A stretch of DNA of 64,000 nt. Origin: Leptasterias polaris. Its lineage: Eukaryota > Echinodermata > Asteroidea > Forcipulatida > Asteriidae. Numbering within the stretch: position 1 is the stretch's first letter; each line of letters begins with the position of its first letter. Positions 46,501-57,187 of the stretch are shown one piece after another. The notes beneath the pieces were generated by a model. That model was not told the origin of the DNA. It made no database searches and was given only the letters and a program-made list of their open reading frames with translations. The position numbers and the translations under genes were made by a program. The DNA lies in contig JAZGTN010000165.1 of NCBI GenBank assembly GCA_037783415.1, positions 434,001 to 498,000 on the forward strand. Direction: 5' to 3'.

Positions 46501-47330
46501 CATGTTTGTTTGTCTTTTTAGTGAATATAGCATTTAAGCATACTTGGAAAAACTGGTAAACCATTAACGCATTTGAAAAAACGGTTAGTACTATATAGGA
46601 ACGTTTCTGATATGAACAAGAGATTACGTTGAGTAATCATTCCTTGTGAAGGAAATTATTATTTAATAAAGCAGGTAAGATGCACAGCTGGATATACTAG
46701 TCGTAATGCGTGATGGGAAAGAAGTACTCAGAGAAAAACAAAACACTTTTGATTACGCAATATAAGAGTTATGTAAAAAAGAAAACTTTCTAGAGCCTAA
46801 AAGTCTAAAAATGTTACTTTACTGCAACAAAAATTGTTAGTCATACCGAGAGGTTTGGATTTGTTGCTGTGTACGTTTATTCTGTTAACTTGCAGTATTT
46901 ATTTGGTTCTTGTGGTAATTATTTGGAAAGGAACATATGTTTCTTTCGTCGCGACTTCATGTTTTTCCAGAGTCGCTTTCTTGGCTTTTTTAACCGACTA
47001 TTGATGTGGTGTTGCTTTAAAGTTTCAAAATAATATTACAAACTACTTCCTTGTCGAACCAATGTCTGGCAAAAAAAAATGGTTCAACTGTAACTTTTAT
47101 TTTAAAGAGAGGATTTTGTTTTGAAATATTATTTCAGACGAGCTTCTCAAAGCTATGAGTAAGTAACAAGAGCAGGTTGTGTTGGTCATTCTTTTTACCA
47201 ATTTTGAAAAGGTCAAATAATAAATTGGTTAAACGACTGGTCTAGGAAGCATGCCTACAATGACAAAACATTATTTTAAGTTATTGGCTTCCTTGGGTTT
47301 TCATTTGAATGGTGTAATGGTGTTTTATTC

Positions 47331-47510
47331 TCGCACTGCGCAGTCCCTCTCGTCCGACTTAACTCAATCACTGTGATGAACAACCACTGGGAAACTCCGG
47401 TGGGATTTGAACCTGCAACTTTCTGAATTTTACACTAAATTTCGAAACGATTAAACAAACGAGCTCGCCAAAGAGCAAGGCCGCAATAAATTTCGGTATG
47501 TCATAGGGAT
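47331..47510 (-). mobile_element. tRNA-like SINE, family C, copy 4
   Basis: Same module as 14963-15165, slightly shorter. B-box on the minus strand GGTTCAAATCC. Confidence 0.55.
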
Positions 47511-47650
47511 GACACGTAATTTAGCTTTTAGTGAATGTAGCTTTCTAAATAGCATACTTATGAAACCCTTAAATTATAGAACACTTTGACAATCTCACTA
47601 TAAACAAGTAAGTACAGTGAGAAATCATTCGTTGGGATGGAAACTACAGT

Positions 47651-48538
47651 TAACAGGTTCACATTTAACTACACTTTTTCACATTTCACATTTTTTTTGA
47701 AATACAGAGCATTTGTTCTTAAAGTTGTCTCTAAAATGTTAAAATCATGCTATTTTTCTTCATAAAATATTGCTGGAGGCACAAAGTTAGAACCTGGTGC
47801 ACTTAAACAAAATGTTTTACATTTTTTTGATTTATTCATTTTTGTTAGCAAACAAATTTGCCAAATTGCGTACTCATACTTATTGCTGCATCATACCATA
47901 TACAAAAAAATACGCACACCTTTTTATTAACAATTATGTACTTCACTATTGGGAAAGCTGACAAAAATAAAAGTTTAATTGTGGTTCGAATTGATATAAT
48001 TTAGGTCAAGGGATAGATTCTTCTATCCCTTGTTCCTCAAACCCAGCCAAAAAGATGAGGGGATAGAATTTTCTATCCCTTGTTCCTCAAACCTAGCCGA
48101 AAAGATGAGGGGATAGAATTTTCTACCCCTTGTTCCTCAGATCCAGCAGAAAAGAGGAGGGGGGTAGAATGTTCTATCCCTTGTTCCTCAAACCTAGCCG
48201 AAAAGTGGAAGGGATAGATTTGTGTATCCTTTGCTGCTCAAACCAAGCAAAAAAAGAGGAGGGAATAGATTTGTTTTTCCTTGGACCTCAAACATGACAA
48301 AAGGTGCGTTATATTTCCAACAAATAACTGGAATTTATTAACTTTGTATTTGTTAGCTTTGAAAAACTAGATTGATTTCTAAAATCTGGAGCATGTTTTT
48401 CACAATTTAGAGGAAAAAATGGTAAAAGACAAATTTGTTGCTTTAAAATCCTGTTTCGATTGAAATTTTCGGACTTTAATGACAATTTGAAGCAGTAAAT
48501 TTGAATGTGAAAAAATGCAGTTAAATGTGAACCTGTTA
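47651..48538. mobile_element. MITE-like element with internal 58-bp minisatellite
   Basis: Inverted ends TAACAGGTTCACATTTAACT and its complement (AGTTAAATGTGAACCTGTTA, with one gap) bound 888 bp inserted in duplicated flank sequence that is uninterrupted at about 16268 (ACTACAATTATAAAGG). The target duplication is ambiguous (GT to GTTA). The core holds about five tandem repeats. A second, truncated copy in opposite internal orientation lies at 53835-54598. Confidence 0.65.
48008..48300 (+). repeat. 58-bp tandem repeat inside the MITE-like element
   Basis: Five imperfect copies of a unit containing GGGATAGA, CTATCCCTTGTTCCTCAAAC and CAGCCAAAAAGA. GGGATAGA and TCTATCCC within one unit are mutual inverted repeats, so each unit can form a small hairpin. 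Confidence 0.8.
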
Positions 48539-48875
48539 GTTATAAAAGTATAACAGAAGATTCATTACTATACCTATTAAACGTTATTCTATACCGTCTA
48601 TAGTTAGTCGTAATTACAATATCGGATTTTGTTTTACGACAAGAGTTACTTCAAGTTTGGATGTTTAGGTCTACGTGGGGAAAAAAGAACAGCTAACTTT
48701 TTCGAGAGCCTGAAAACTTTACTTACTGCAACACAAATTGATGGTCATGTCAGAAGGTTTTAATTTGTTGCTGCCGTTCCTGCGTTTAATCTGTTAACTT
48801 GCAGATCTCCAGGAAGGGATTTCCACTTTTTAAACTCGAGCCGGATCTGAGTTAGAGGGCGCTTGTCAGCACAGG

Positions 48876-50312
48876 CTAAGGCACGTTACTGTAGATAGTT
48901 TCAGGGCCTCTCTGTGCATCCAAACGTAGAGTTTGATATGTTGAAGGTTCCTGCGTTTCTCCGTAATCTCGTGTGAGTTCGGTATATGTGGGAGAGTTTG
49001 TCAAGTCTGCCATGGCAACGGAGCACCCCTGATGCTTGTCAGGTGATGGTTTCACACGACCATCACACGGTTGTGGGCGTGGTTCTTCCCTCTGTCGTTT
49101 ATTCTTTACGATGTAGCATCCAATAAGAAGAGCGGCTGCAACCATAAAGACCAGGCCTTCAATAGCGCCCCCTATAATGACTGCTGTACGAGACCCCTGC
49201 CAGTATTTATCTTCACCGGATAAGACGGAGGCGTCGAAAGGAGTCGTCAAATACGAATTAATGGTTGGATGATCTGACCCAGCCGTAAACAGAGGCAAGA
49301 CGAACAACACTGAATTGTTGACACTTGAGAATGGTGTACTGTCTTGAAATACAGTGCATCTGAGTTTAGAGTTGTTGAACATGTCAGAAGTTACGTCGAT
49401 AATCTGAAGAGTTTGTCCATTTTGGACGAGTTCAAACCGACCATCGAAGTTACGCACTGTGTCTGGGTTAACGATCACCGCGTCTTTGTCAACGAGGAAC
49501 ACGGTCCATTTGTATTCACTCGCTACCTGCTGTGGTGTAGACTTGAAGTCACACGTGAATGTTGCGTTCTCGTGTTCATGTATCGTCATTTGAGAGGGTG
49601 AGATTGAGACAGTCGTTGGTATCTGAAGAGGCGTAATGGAGCAATTTGGACCATCGGGACGGGGACCAGCTACACATGTAAACTCTTTCATGTTGTCAGC
49701 CTCAGTCAATTCACGCTCAACTGCATAAGTCTCACCTGGATTTACTTCTGTTTTATCTTCAATTTGGATGGGACTGCTTGATGAGGATTCAAACCAGGTC
49801 AACAGGCTCGGGGGACCGCGTTTCGACAGAGTGCATTTAAACGAGATGGTTGAACCAACTCTTGGTTGATCAGGTTCCAAGTCGCAGGACGGTTTATGCT
49901 CGGGGAGAAGTGGATTAACTGTCAATAAAGCTTTCTCACTGGGACGCTCTTTTCTATCAATCATTGTACACCAATATGTTCCAGAATCATCTCGCTGTAC
50001 ATTATGGATGTGCAGATAATAGCGGTTTATATCCCACTCAATATCAAAATTATTGTAACGGCTTGCAAAGTTTGCTGCGGTTGAACAGTCAGACATTTTC
50101 TCAGCGAAAGAATATTTGATTTTCCATCTGTTCCAACTGAAGCTGTAATGATCACAGGTTGTTAAATATTCCGATCCACAAGTGAATGTTACATTACTCC
50201 CCTCAGTGACTGTAACATTCTTCGGGTTCACGTTGAAATACTGAAATTCTGCCTTACAGATTAACGTGGTCAAGACAATGCTCAAAAACATACACAACTT
50301 TGTAATTTCCAT
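48876..50312 (-). CDS. G3: Ig-domain receptor with alternative tyrosine tail (intact)
   Basis: 478 codons from the ATG aligned with those of G2 and G4; an upstream in-frame extension lacks an ATG. Signal peptide 1-21, V-like Ig1 ending in DSGTYWC, then Ig2 and Ig3 as in the paralogues. The transmembrane helix (about 378-402, IIGGAIEGLVFMVAAALLIG) and the 76-residue tail are unrelated to those of G1/G2. The tail carries YTEL (Y443), STYQTL (Y459, ITIM consensus) and TIYSNV (Y474, ITIM-like). An inhibitory or SH2-docking role is inferred. No intron is needed. It shares its Ig3 type with G2 and its tail type with G4. Confidence 0.9.
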   Translation of the reverse strand: MEITKLCMFLSIVLTTLICKAEFQYFNVNPKNVTVTEGSNVTFTCGSEYLTTCDHYSFSWNRWKIKYSFAEKMSDCSTAANFASRYNNFDIEWDINRYYLHIHNVQRDDSGTYWCTMIDRKERPSEKALLTVNPLLPEHKPSCDLEPDQPRVGSTISFKCTLSKRGPPSLLTWFESSSSSPIQIEDKTEVNPGETYAVERELTEADNMKEFTCVAGPRPDGPNCSITPLQIPTTVSISPSQMTIHEHENATFTCDFKSTPQQVASEYKWTVFLVDKDAVIVNPDTVRNFDGRFELVQNGQTLQIIDVTSDMFNNSKLRCTVFQDSTPFSSVNNSVLFVLPLFTAGSDHPTINSYLTTPFDASVLSGEDKYWQGSRTAVIIGGAIEGLVFMVAAALLIGCYIVKNKRQREEPRPQPCDGRVKPSPDKHQGCSVAMADLTNSPTYTELTRDYGETQEPSTYQTLRLDAQRGPETIYSNVP

Positions 50313-50495
50313 GTTTACACGTCCGGTAAGAGTGACAACCGGGCAATTTCTTATCAATCAGAACGTAGTAAATCAAGACAGCTCGGGGCAAACCACGAAA
50401 CAAAACTTGTGTTATGATGCCGTGTCAATGTTCCATCTGATGACAACACTGTTACAGTAATGTTTTACCTAGCAGGCATAGTTTTTACAATCCTG

Positions 50496-50504
50496 TATTT
50501 ATCG
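50496..50504 (-). promoter_or_regulatory. TATA-like box upstream of G3 (one change)
   Basis: CGATAAATA on the minus strand at the position where G2 and G4 have CTATAAATA, 184-192 bases upstream of the ATG. Confidence 0.35.
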
Positions 50505-51067
50505 ATCCTCTTCCAATAATATAATCAACACAATTTTGAGTTTTCTGGTGTTTCCCTAAACACAATGATATCTCTTTTTTACAGCACGAACGGATGTCAA
50601 TCAACAATGTAGGAAACGGTTCTCTTGCTTTACTTAACAAAGTCAACAGTTAACATCTATTTGGTTTTTATGGGGGGGGGGGGGTGGGGGGTAAATGAAT
50701 CTAGGTTGATTTTGTCATGACTTCATGTTTTTTACAGACTGAGTCGCTTCCTTGTTGTTTTGTTTTTTGTATTTCTTTGAATGGATGTTGGATGGAAGTT
50801 TCAAATTAATTTTGCTCATTATTTCCTTGTTTAGTCGATGTCTTGGCAAATTGAATAGGGTCAACTGTTCCTTGTCCAAAAATGTTAAATGAATGTCTCT
50901 AAACTATACGAGCAAGTCAATAACAATGGTCGAATGAGTTTTAAACGGGTCAAACAAGTTTGTTAAAAGACTGGTCTATATGAAGCAGGGCTACACTGAC
51001 TGAGCCTATCTTTCTAATGGGGTTCTCATTCGATGAATTTTGTAATGGTCTCGTACGTTTTTTATCG

Positions 51068-51412
51068 TACTGTGCAGTCGCTCTCATCCGAGCAAACTCA
51101 ATAGACCATTAAGCCCCGCCTCCTTACGAGTTGACCAATCACAGCCGCGAAACCTGATCACCATTAGAGCAAAGATCACCAAACGGCTCAAATGGTGATC
51201 AGATTTCGCGGCTGTGATTGGTCAATGAGAAATGGGCGGGGCTTAATGGATCGGTGTATTACTGTGAAGAGTAACCAAAGGCGTGACACCTCGGGGGGGA
51301 TTACAACCTACAACTCTCTCAATTCTAAGTTTCGAAACGACTAAACCAACGAGCTCGCCAAAGGGCAACAGGTCGCATTATATCTTGGTATATGATTGGT
51401 ACGGCATACGTC
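51068..51412 (-). mobile_element. tRNA-like SINE, family C, copy 5 (interrupted)
   Basis: The two halves of the SINE flank the MITE at 51106-51249. Relative to copy 3 the SINE is otherwise continuous. Confidence 0.5.
51106..51249. mobile_element. Palindromic MITE with CCAAT and GC-box motifs
   Basis: 144 bp whose arms CCATTAAGCCCCGCC, GACCAATCACAGCCGCGAAA and TGATCACCATT are repeated inverted, leaving a short A-rich loop, so the single strand forms a long hairpin. It sits inside a SINE that is intact elsewhere, marking it as an insertion. Confidence 0.75.
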
Positions 51413-51780
51413 AATTACATGTTGTCTTTGTTTGTTTTTTGGAAATAAAGCATTTAAGCATACTAATAAAACTGGTAAACCATTTACGCATTTGGAAAAA
51501 AACCGGTTAGGACTATAAGAACGTTTCTGATATAATTATGAACAAATGATTACGTTGGGTAATCATTCCTTGTGAAGGAAAATAGTATGTACCGTCAGAA
51601 AACGATCGTAATGCATTATGGGAATAACGTACTCACAGGGAAAACAACTTTTGATTACACAATAAGAATAAATTAGAATTTCGAGAGCTTAAAAGCCTAC
51701 AAATTTAACTTTACTGTAACAAAAGTTGTTAGTCACATCAGAGTGTTTGGTTTTGTTGCTGTGTACGACCCTTCTTAAAC

Positions 51781-53620
51781 CAGAAATCAACAGAAAGACT
51801 CGTCCATGCATTGTAATGTCACGCATTGATTTTTGTAAAGGCATTTTGTATGGACTTCCCGATGTACAAATTAACAAGCTTCGGAGAATCCAAAACTCAG
51901 CTGCTAGATTGGTGACACGTTCTCAAAAGCGTGATCACATTTCTCCTATTTTGCGTGAATTATATTAGCTTCCGATAAAATACCGTATTCAGTATAAGAT
52001 ACTTTCGTTAACATTCCTACGTTTGCCAGGTTTAGGCCCTACATATCTCCCACCGCATTAAAAAATATCATCCAGTTCGTAATCTCCGCTCAAAATCCAA
52101 GTTTCTCTTAGTATGTCCCTCGACTTTCACTAGATTTTATGGTGCCAGAGCTTTTGCAGTAGCAGCAGCCGAATTATGGAATAGTCTTCCCGACAACATA
52201 AAACAAGTGCAAACAGTGAATTCATTTAAGACCAAACTAAAAACACATTCCAAAAATACAGTGGCGTAACTAAGGGGGGAACGGGGGGCACGTGCGCCCT
52301 CCCCCCATTGATGTCAGTGCCACCCCCCCCCCCCCCCCCTCCATTTTAGATCTGAACCTTTGAGACTATAATAATTACCAGAATATAAAATGTTAAGTTT
52401 TCAAAACTTTTATGGAGCACTGGTGGCGTATAACTCAATGTTTCCAACTATTTTTCTATTTACACATATTTGTTGTACCTTTGCAATGGACAGTTGTTTA
52501 TTTTTACCAACGTCTTCAGAGTACGGTAAATCACGTCCGCAAATTGTATGATGACTCATCGCCCGCGCGCGCCCCATTCTGCCATAGTCTGCCACGTTAA
52601 ATATACGACATTTGTCGTAAGTACATGAGGAAAAGCCATTGAAACTCTTGAGCTGTGAGAGCATTGATCTAATTCATTTGAGACATTACTTTGTTCTTCA
52701 GTGTATAGGGTATATTAAATAGTTTGTCAATATGTAAAAATCGAAATTGGGGGTGGAGATGGGGGGGGGGCGGGATGGGATGGGTCAAAACCACTTCGAA
52801 AAAAGATCAAAGTTTTTAACATTGTTAGGCCTTCTGTGCATGGCCCCCAAAAGTGTGGTATAAATAAATACTAGTGCCAGTCCTCAAATACATAAAACCA
52901 CCCTCAAAAAAACTCCGGTCTCGCAATCCCTTGTAAACGGTTATGATTTATTTCTACACATTCAAACAGTAACTGCATGGTTCTAAATGTTGCGAAAGAG
53001 AAGAGAGAAAACAAAAATGAGAAGAAAAAAATCTTTGTTTCATTATGATGCTTTTTATAGGCTGCAGGATCTGACACAAAATAAGGAAGGATGCAGGCTG
53101 TTTGGAACCGGCCATTGCGTAGATTAAATCCAGTTTTTTAAAAGTGCAAAGGAATCTATAGTTTATTTGCCAGCAGTTCCCCTAGAAAAAATGATGCCCC
53201 CCCCCCCCTTGTTCCCCCCTAAAAATTTACCTTTGTACTTACGCCGCTGCAAAAATATCATCCAGTTCGTAATCTCCGCTCAAATTCCAAGTTTCTCTTA
53301 GTATGTCCCTCGAATTTCACTAAATTTGATGGGGCCAGAGCTTTTGCAGTAGCAGCAGCAGAATTATGGAATAGTCTTCCTGACAACATAAAACAAGTGC
53401 AAACAGTGAATTCTTTTAAGACGAAGCTAAAAACACATTTATTTTTGCAATAGCCTTCAGTATTTCTTACTGTGTCAACTAAAGTTTCCTTCATGTACTT
53501 ACTTACTTGTCTCTATTTTCTTACTACAACTTCTCTTTTTTCATCATAAATCGCATAGTGACTTCTCTGTGAATGTGATATGCGCTATACAAGAATGGTT
53601 CAATATTATTATTACGACTC
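51781..53620 (+). pseudogene. CR1/L2-like LINE 3' fragment, interrupted
   Basis: 51726-51968 encodes the C-terminal signature SRIDFCKGILYGLP, RRIQNSAARLVTR and RDHISPILRELYWLP, with a stop at the last tryptophan. The terminal block FAVAAAELWNSLPDNIK is present twice, at about 52064-52250 and 53255-53452, and a hAT-type element lies between. The 3' end GCGCTATACAAGAATGG plus an ATT microsatellite is typical of this LINE group. Truncated and inactive. Confidence 0.8.
52259..53249. mobile_element. hAT-type non-autonomous element, 991 bp
   Basis: Termini CAGTGGCGTAACTA and the complement of ACTTACGCCGCTG are flanked by a perfect 8-bp duplication, CAAAAATA, at 52251-52258 and 53250-53257. Both features are diagnostic of hAT elements. 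Interior poly-C/G tracts; no transposase frame. Confidence 0.85.
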
Positions 53621-53834
53621 TGTTCTGTTAAATTGCGGTATATATTTGGCTCTTGTGGTTATTACTTGGAAATGAGTCTGTTTGCTGCTTTTGTCGCGAC
53701 TTCGTGTTTTTACAGAGTCGCTTCCTTGTTTTTATACCGACTGTTGATGTGGTGTTGGATTGAAGTTTCCAAATAATTTGACAAACTATACTTCCTTTTC
53801 GAACCAATGTATGGGCAAAAATAAAAGGTTCAAC

Positions 53835-54598
53835 TAACACTGGTTCACATTTTTAACTGCATTTTTTTTACATTTGGTTATTTTTCAAGTTTACAGCTTA
53901 AAATTGTCATTAGGCCTATAGTCCGAAAATTGCAATCGAAAAAGGATTTTAAAGCAACAATTTTGTCTTTTCCCATGATTTCCTCTAAAATGAGAAAAAC
54001 ATGCTCCAGATTTTAGAAATCAATCTAATTTTTCAAAGCTAACAATAAAAAAATTGATAAATTCCAGCTAACAATTAAAAAATTGATAAATTCCAGTTCT
54101 TTGTAAGCAAAATAACGCACATTTTGTTAAGTTTGAGGTCCAAGGGAAAACAAAATCTATCCCTCCTCTTTTTTCGCTTGGTTTGAGCATCAAAGGATAA
54201 ACAAATCTATCCCTTCCACTTTTCGGCTAGGTTTGAGGAACAAGGGATAGAACATTCTACCCCCTCCTCTTTTTGGCTGGGTTTGAGGAACAAGGGATAG
54301 ACAAATCTGTCCCCTGACATAAATTATAACAACTCAAACCACCATTAAACTTTTTGGGGGTCAGCTTTCCTATATAGTACGTATTGTAAATAAAAGGTGT
54401 GCGTATTTGTCTTTGATGTTATGATGCAACAATAGTTATGAATACGCAATTTGGCAAATTGTTTTGTTAACAAAAATTAATCAATCAAAAGACTGTTAAA
54501 AATATTTTTTTTAAGTACACCGGGTTCTAACTTTGTTCCTCCAGCAATTTTTTTTGAAGAAAACAGCATAATTTTTACATTTTAGAGACAACTTCAAG
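53835..54598. mobile_element. Second copy of the TAACAGG MITE-like element, truncated
   Basis: Left end TAACACTGGTTCACATTTTT and about three copies of the minisatellite in reverse complement (54130-54320). The right about 85 bp present in the copy at 47651 is missing. Inserted in the duplicated GGTTCAACTGTAAC flank seen at about 15775 and 47090. Confidence 0.65.
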
Positions 54599-55167
54599 AA
54601 AGAAAAAATTATATTAAAAAAAACAAGGATTTTCTCTTGAAATATTATTTCAGACGAGCTTCTCTAAACTTTTTTTGAACAATTTGTGTTTAAAATAACT
54701 CGGTTTTGTTTGGAACTGTTTACAAAATTTGGGGAAATGCGTGACATTGTTTTCTAAAGGACACCGTACTTAATTACTACTACCGTTTCGCATTGTATGC
54801 TCGCTCTCGTCGTGGAAATAATGGTGGCGCACTGTACTTTGTTAGTCACCCATACTATTAGTTACATAGCTTTATTACTACTCGTCTTTGGTTAACGATG
54901 GATGCTCGAACGTGCTTAATATTTTCAGAGAGCTGACATTTTCAGTGTCCAGAAGGGGAATCAAAGGTTCCTCAATATTTGAAGAAAAAAATTCACAGAA
55001 AAGGAATGGTTGCCTATCCAAAAATATAAACTATATTCTTTTCAGCGAGTTTTGAAAAGGTCAAATAAGTTGGTTAGACGACTAGGCCTAACATAGACTA
55101 AAGCATCAGTTATTGGCTTCCTTGGGTTTTAATTGGAATGGTGTAATGGTCGTAAGTGTTTTATTAT

Positions 55168-55375
55168 CGCTCTGTGATGCGCAGTCGCTCTCGTTCGAAC
55201 AATCTCAATCCCTGTGTACATACCCAACGACTGGGAACCTCCGGTGGAATTTGAACCTGCAACTTTCTGAATTCTAGACCAAAATTTCGAACCGATTAAA
55301 CCAACGAGCTCGCCAAAGGGCAAGAGGCCGCAATATATATTGGCATGTCATATAGGTATGGCTTACGTCAATGGC
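55168..55375 (-). mobile_element. tRNA-like SINE, family C, copy 6
   Basis: Minus-strand module with CTCGTTGGTTTAATCGGTTC and B-box GGTTCAAATTCC. It matches 14963-15165 in order and orientation. Confidence 0.55.
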
Positions 55376-55451
55376 ACTTAATTTATTTAGCTTTTAGTGA
55401 ATATAGCTCTCTAAATAGCATACGTTAAAAAACTGTTTAACACTTTTGACA

Positions 55452-55626
55452 ATAGACCTTATGCATTGACGTCATCCAGCCGCCATCTTAGAGGTAAACT
55501 GATGATGAAACAATGGAAACGCGCTGATTTGTACGCGCGGCGCACAGGACTGGCCAATGAGCATCTTCCTTTTGACCTCTAGGCGAGGGCGCCCTACTCA
55601 AATGACGTCATATGCATAAGGTCTAT
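55452..55626. mobile_element. Palindromic MITE, ATAGACCTTATGCAT termini
   Basis: 175 bp with inverted ends ATAGACCTTATGCAT followed by TGACGTCAT on both sides (a CRE-like palindrome) and AGAGGT further in. No coding capacity. Target duplication not clear. Confidence 0.7.
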
Positions 55627-56543
55627 AGGACTAAGAACATTTCTGGTGTAAACAAGTGAGTACAATGAAAAACCATTCGTTGGGATGGGGAAACTACCAT
55701 TATAACCCTTTCAGTACCAACACATATTGGCTACTTATGCCATGGTGACCAGAGACATTTCCTTGACATGGCTACCTGGAGACCAACACTATTTTGCAAA
55801 GTTTCAGGTTACAGCGCCCTCACAAGGCAGATTGGGGTTAGCCTAGGTCCTTCTCACATAATTAAAGTTGAGCAAGCAATAACATATTACTGTTTCCTTT
55901 GGCATATTGCCTTGGACTAAATCATTACCTTTAACATATATTTGAGGTATGGTATTATGACCACTAAATACACAATTGAGTAGTTTAAATGTTGAAGCTA
56001 AACATTTGTCAAGTAGCTGTTCATACCAATCTGCATGAGACATATTTTTGAAACCTTAAATAAACATAAGGTTTTAATAAATTACTTTTGAAACAGCATC
56101 CTCCCCCCCCCCCCCCCAAACCCCCCAAAAATTAAATAACAATTGGTTGAGCCTCACAGCTACTGGGAGTTGGTGACTATACCCATGTTGATCAATTGGT
56201 TAAGGCGGCCATTTAGATTGTTGGCAAATTATGAATCGTCCAAAAAAAAAAAACGTTTTAATTAATTTTGTATGAAGCACCCCCCCCCCCCCCAACCCGC
56301 TCCTAGGATAGGACATTAAATATAAACAAGAGAGTTTGGATTACGCACAATATGACTTATAAATAATTTACTGGTAAAATCAATAGTTTTATTTATTTCT
56401 ACATTTAATGACAAAGAAGGAACTGACATAAAATTACATTAAATATTGCCCATTTGTAAATGGCCGCCAACCAATTTGGTTTTGGCCCGTAACATAAAAT
56501 ATGGCGAGGTTTTCAGGATGCAGGAACCCAATGAAACCAAATA

Positions 56544-56713
56544 CACTGCAAAAACTGGGGTGTTAAATTGATTCTTTCCGGTATCCATATGTGACAACAC
56601 CGCCATGGTGTTAGCTATCCCCATTACTACATCGTTGATAAAATCAACACCGTGGCGGTGTTGTCACATATAGATACCAAGAGAATCAATGTAACACCCC
56701 GGTTTTTGCAGTG
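56544..56713. mobile_element. Palindromic MITE nested in the piggyBac element
   Basis: 170 bp with inverted ends CACTGCAAAAACTGGGGTGT and complement, flanked by TA at 56542-56543 and 56714-56715, as expected for a Tc1/mariner-type MITE. Arms also share TTGATTCT, TGTGACAACACCGCCA and others, so the whole element folds back. A half-copy end lies at about 23646. Confidence 0.8.
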
Positions 56714-57187
56714 TACAAACAATGTGGTACAGTTGCTTAAGTCGGCCATTTTGATTAATGTAAAATTTGTTTCTGAAACCTTAAATAAACATAATGTTTA
56801 AATACATTCCTTTAGGATTGCACATTCAATAAACAGAAGAGAGTTTTGATTACGCACAATAGGAACTGGACAAAAATTACTCCTCAAATCAAATTTACAC
56901 CTATCATGAAGCAATATGTAAAGAAGGAACTAACATTACATTTTGCCAAAGTGCTATACTTGTTTTTTCTAAGTACCATCCCCCCCCCTCCCCCCCGCCT
57001 CAATGTTGATTGTTGGCAGGCATGCGATTGTGGGATTCAACATTGTAGCGGGGGGGGGGGGAGGGGGGAGGGAGTATTCAGAAAGTTTAGAAAATTATTA
57101 GTTTGGTGTGGAAATTCTCCAATAATGGTATAACCGCTTTACACATTTTTAACATAATTAACTTAATAGTTGAATTGTTGACCTAAT

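Larger units (their letters stand above)
45676..47650. other. Duplicated 5' flank of G2, no gene
   Basis: Block mosaic homologous to 13940-16300 and 50510-51780. Contains two family C SINE copies. The open frame 46141-46410 overlaps one of these SINEs and is not a gene. Confidence 0.6.
50505..51780. other. Duplicated 5' flank of G3, no gene
   Basis: Same block order as 45676-47250, with a poly-G run at 50671-50690. Contains a family C SINE broken by a palindromic MITE. Confidence 0.6.
54599..55705. other. Duplicated flank with SINE and MITE, no gene
   Basis: Continuation of the receptor-locus 5' flank (compare 47110-47640) with about 400 bp of extra sequence at 54680-55020. No supported coding sequence. 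Confidence 0.5.
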
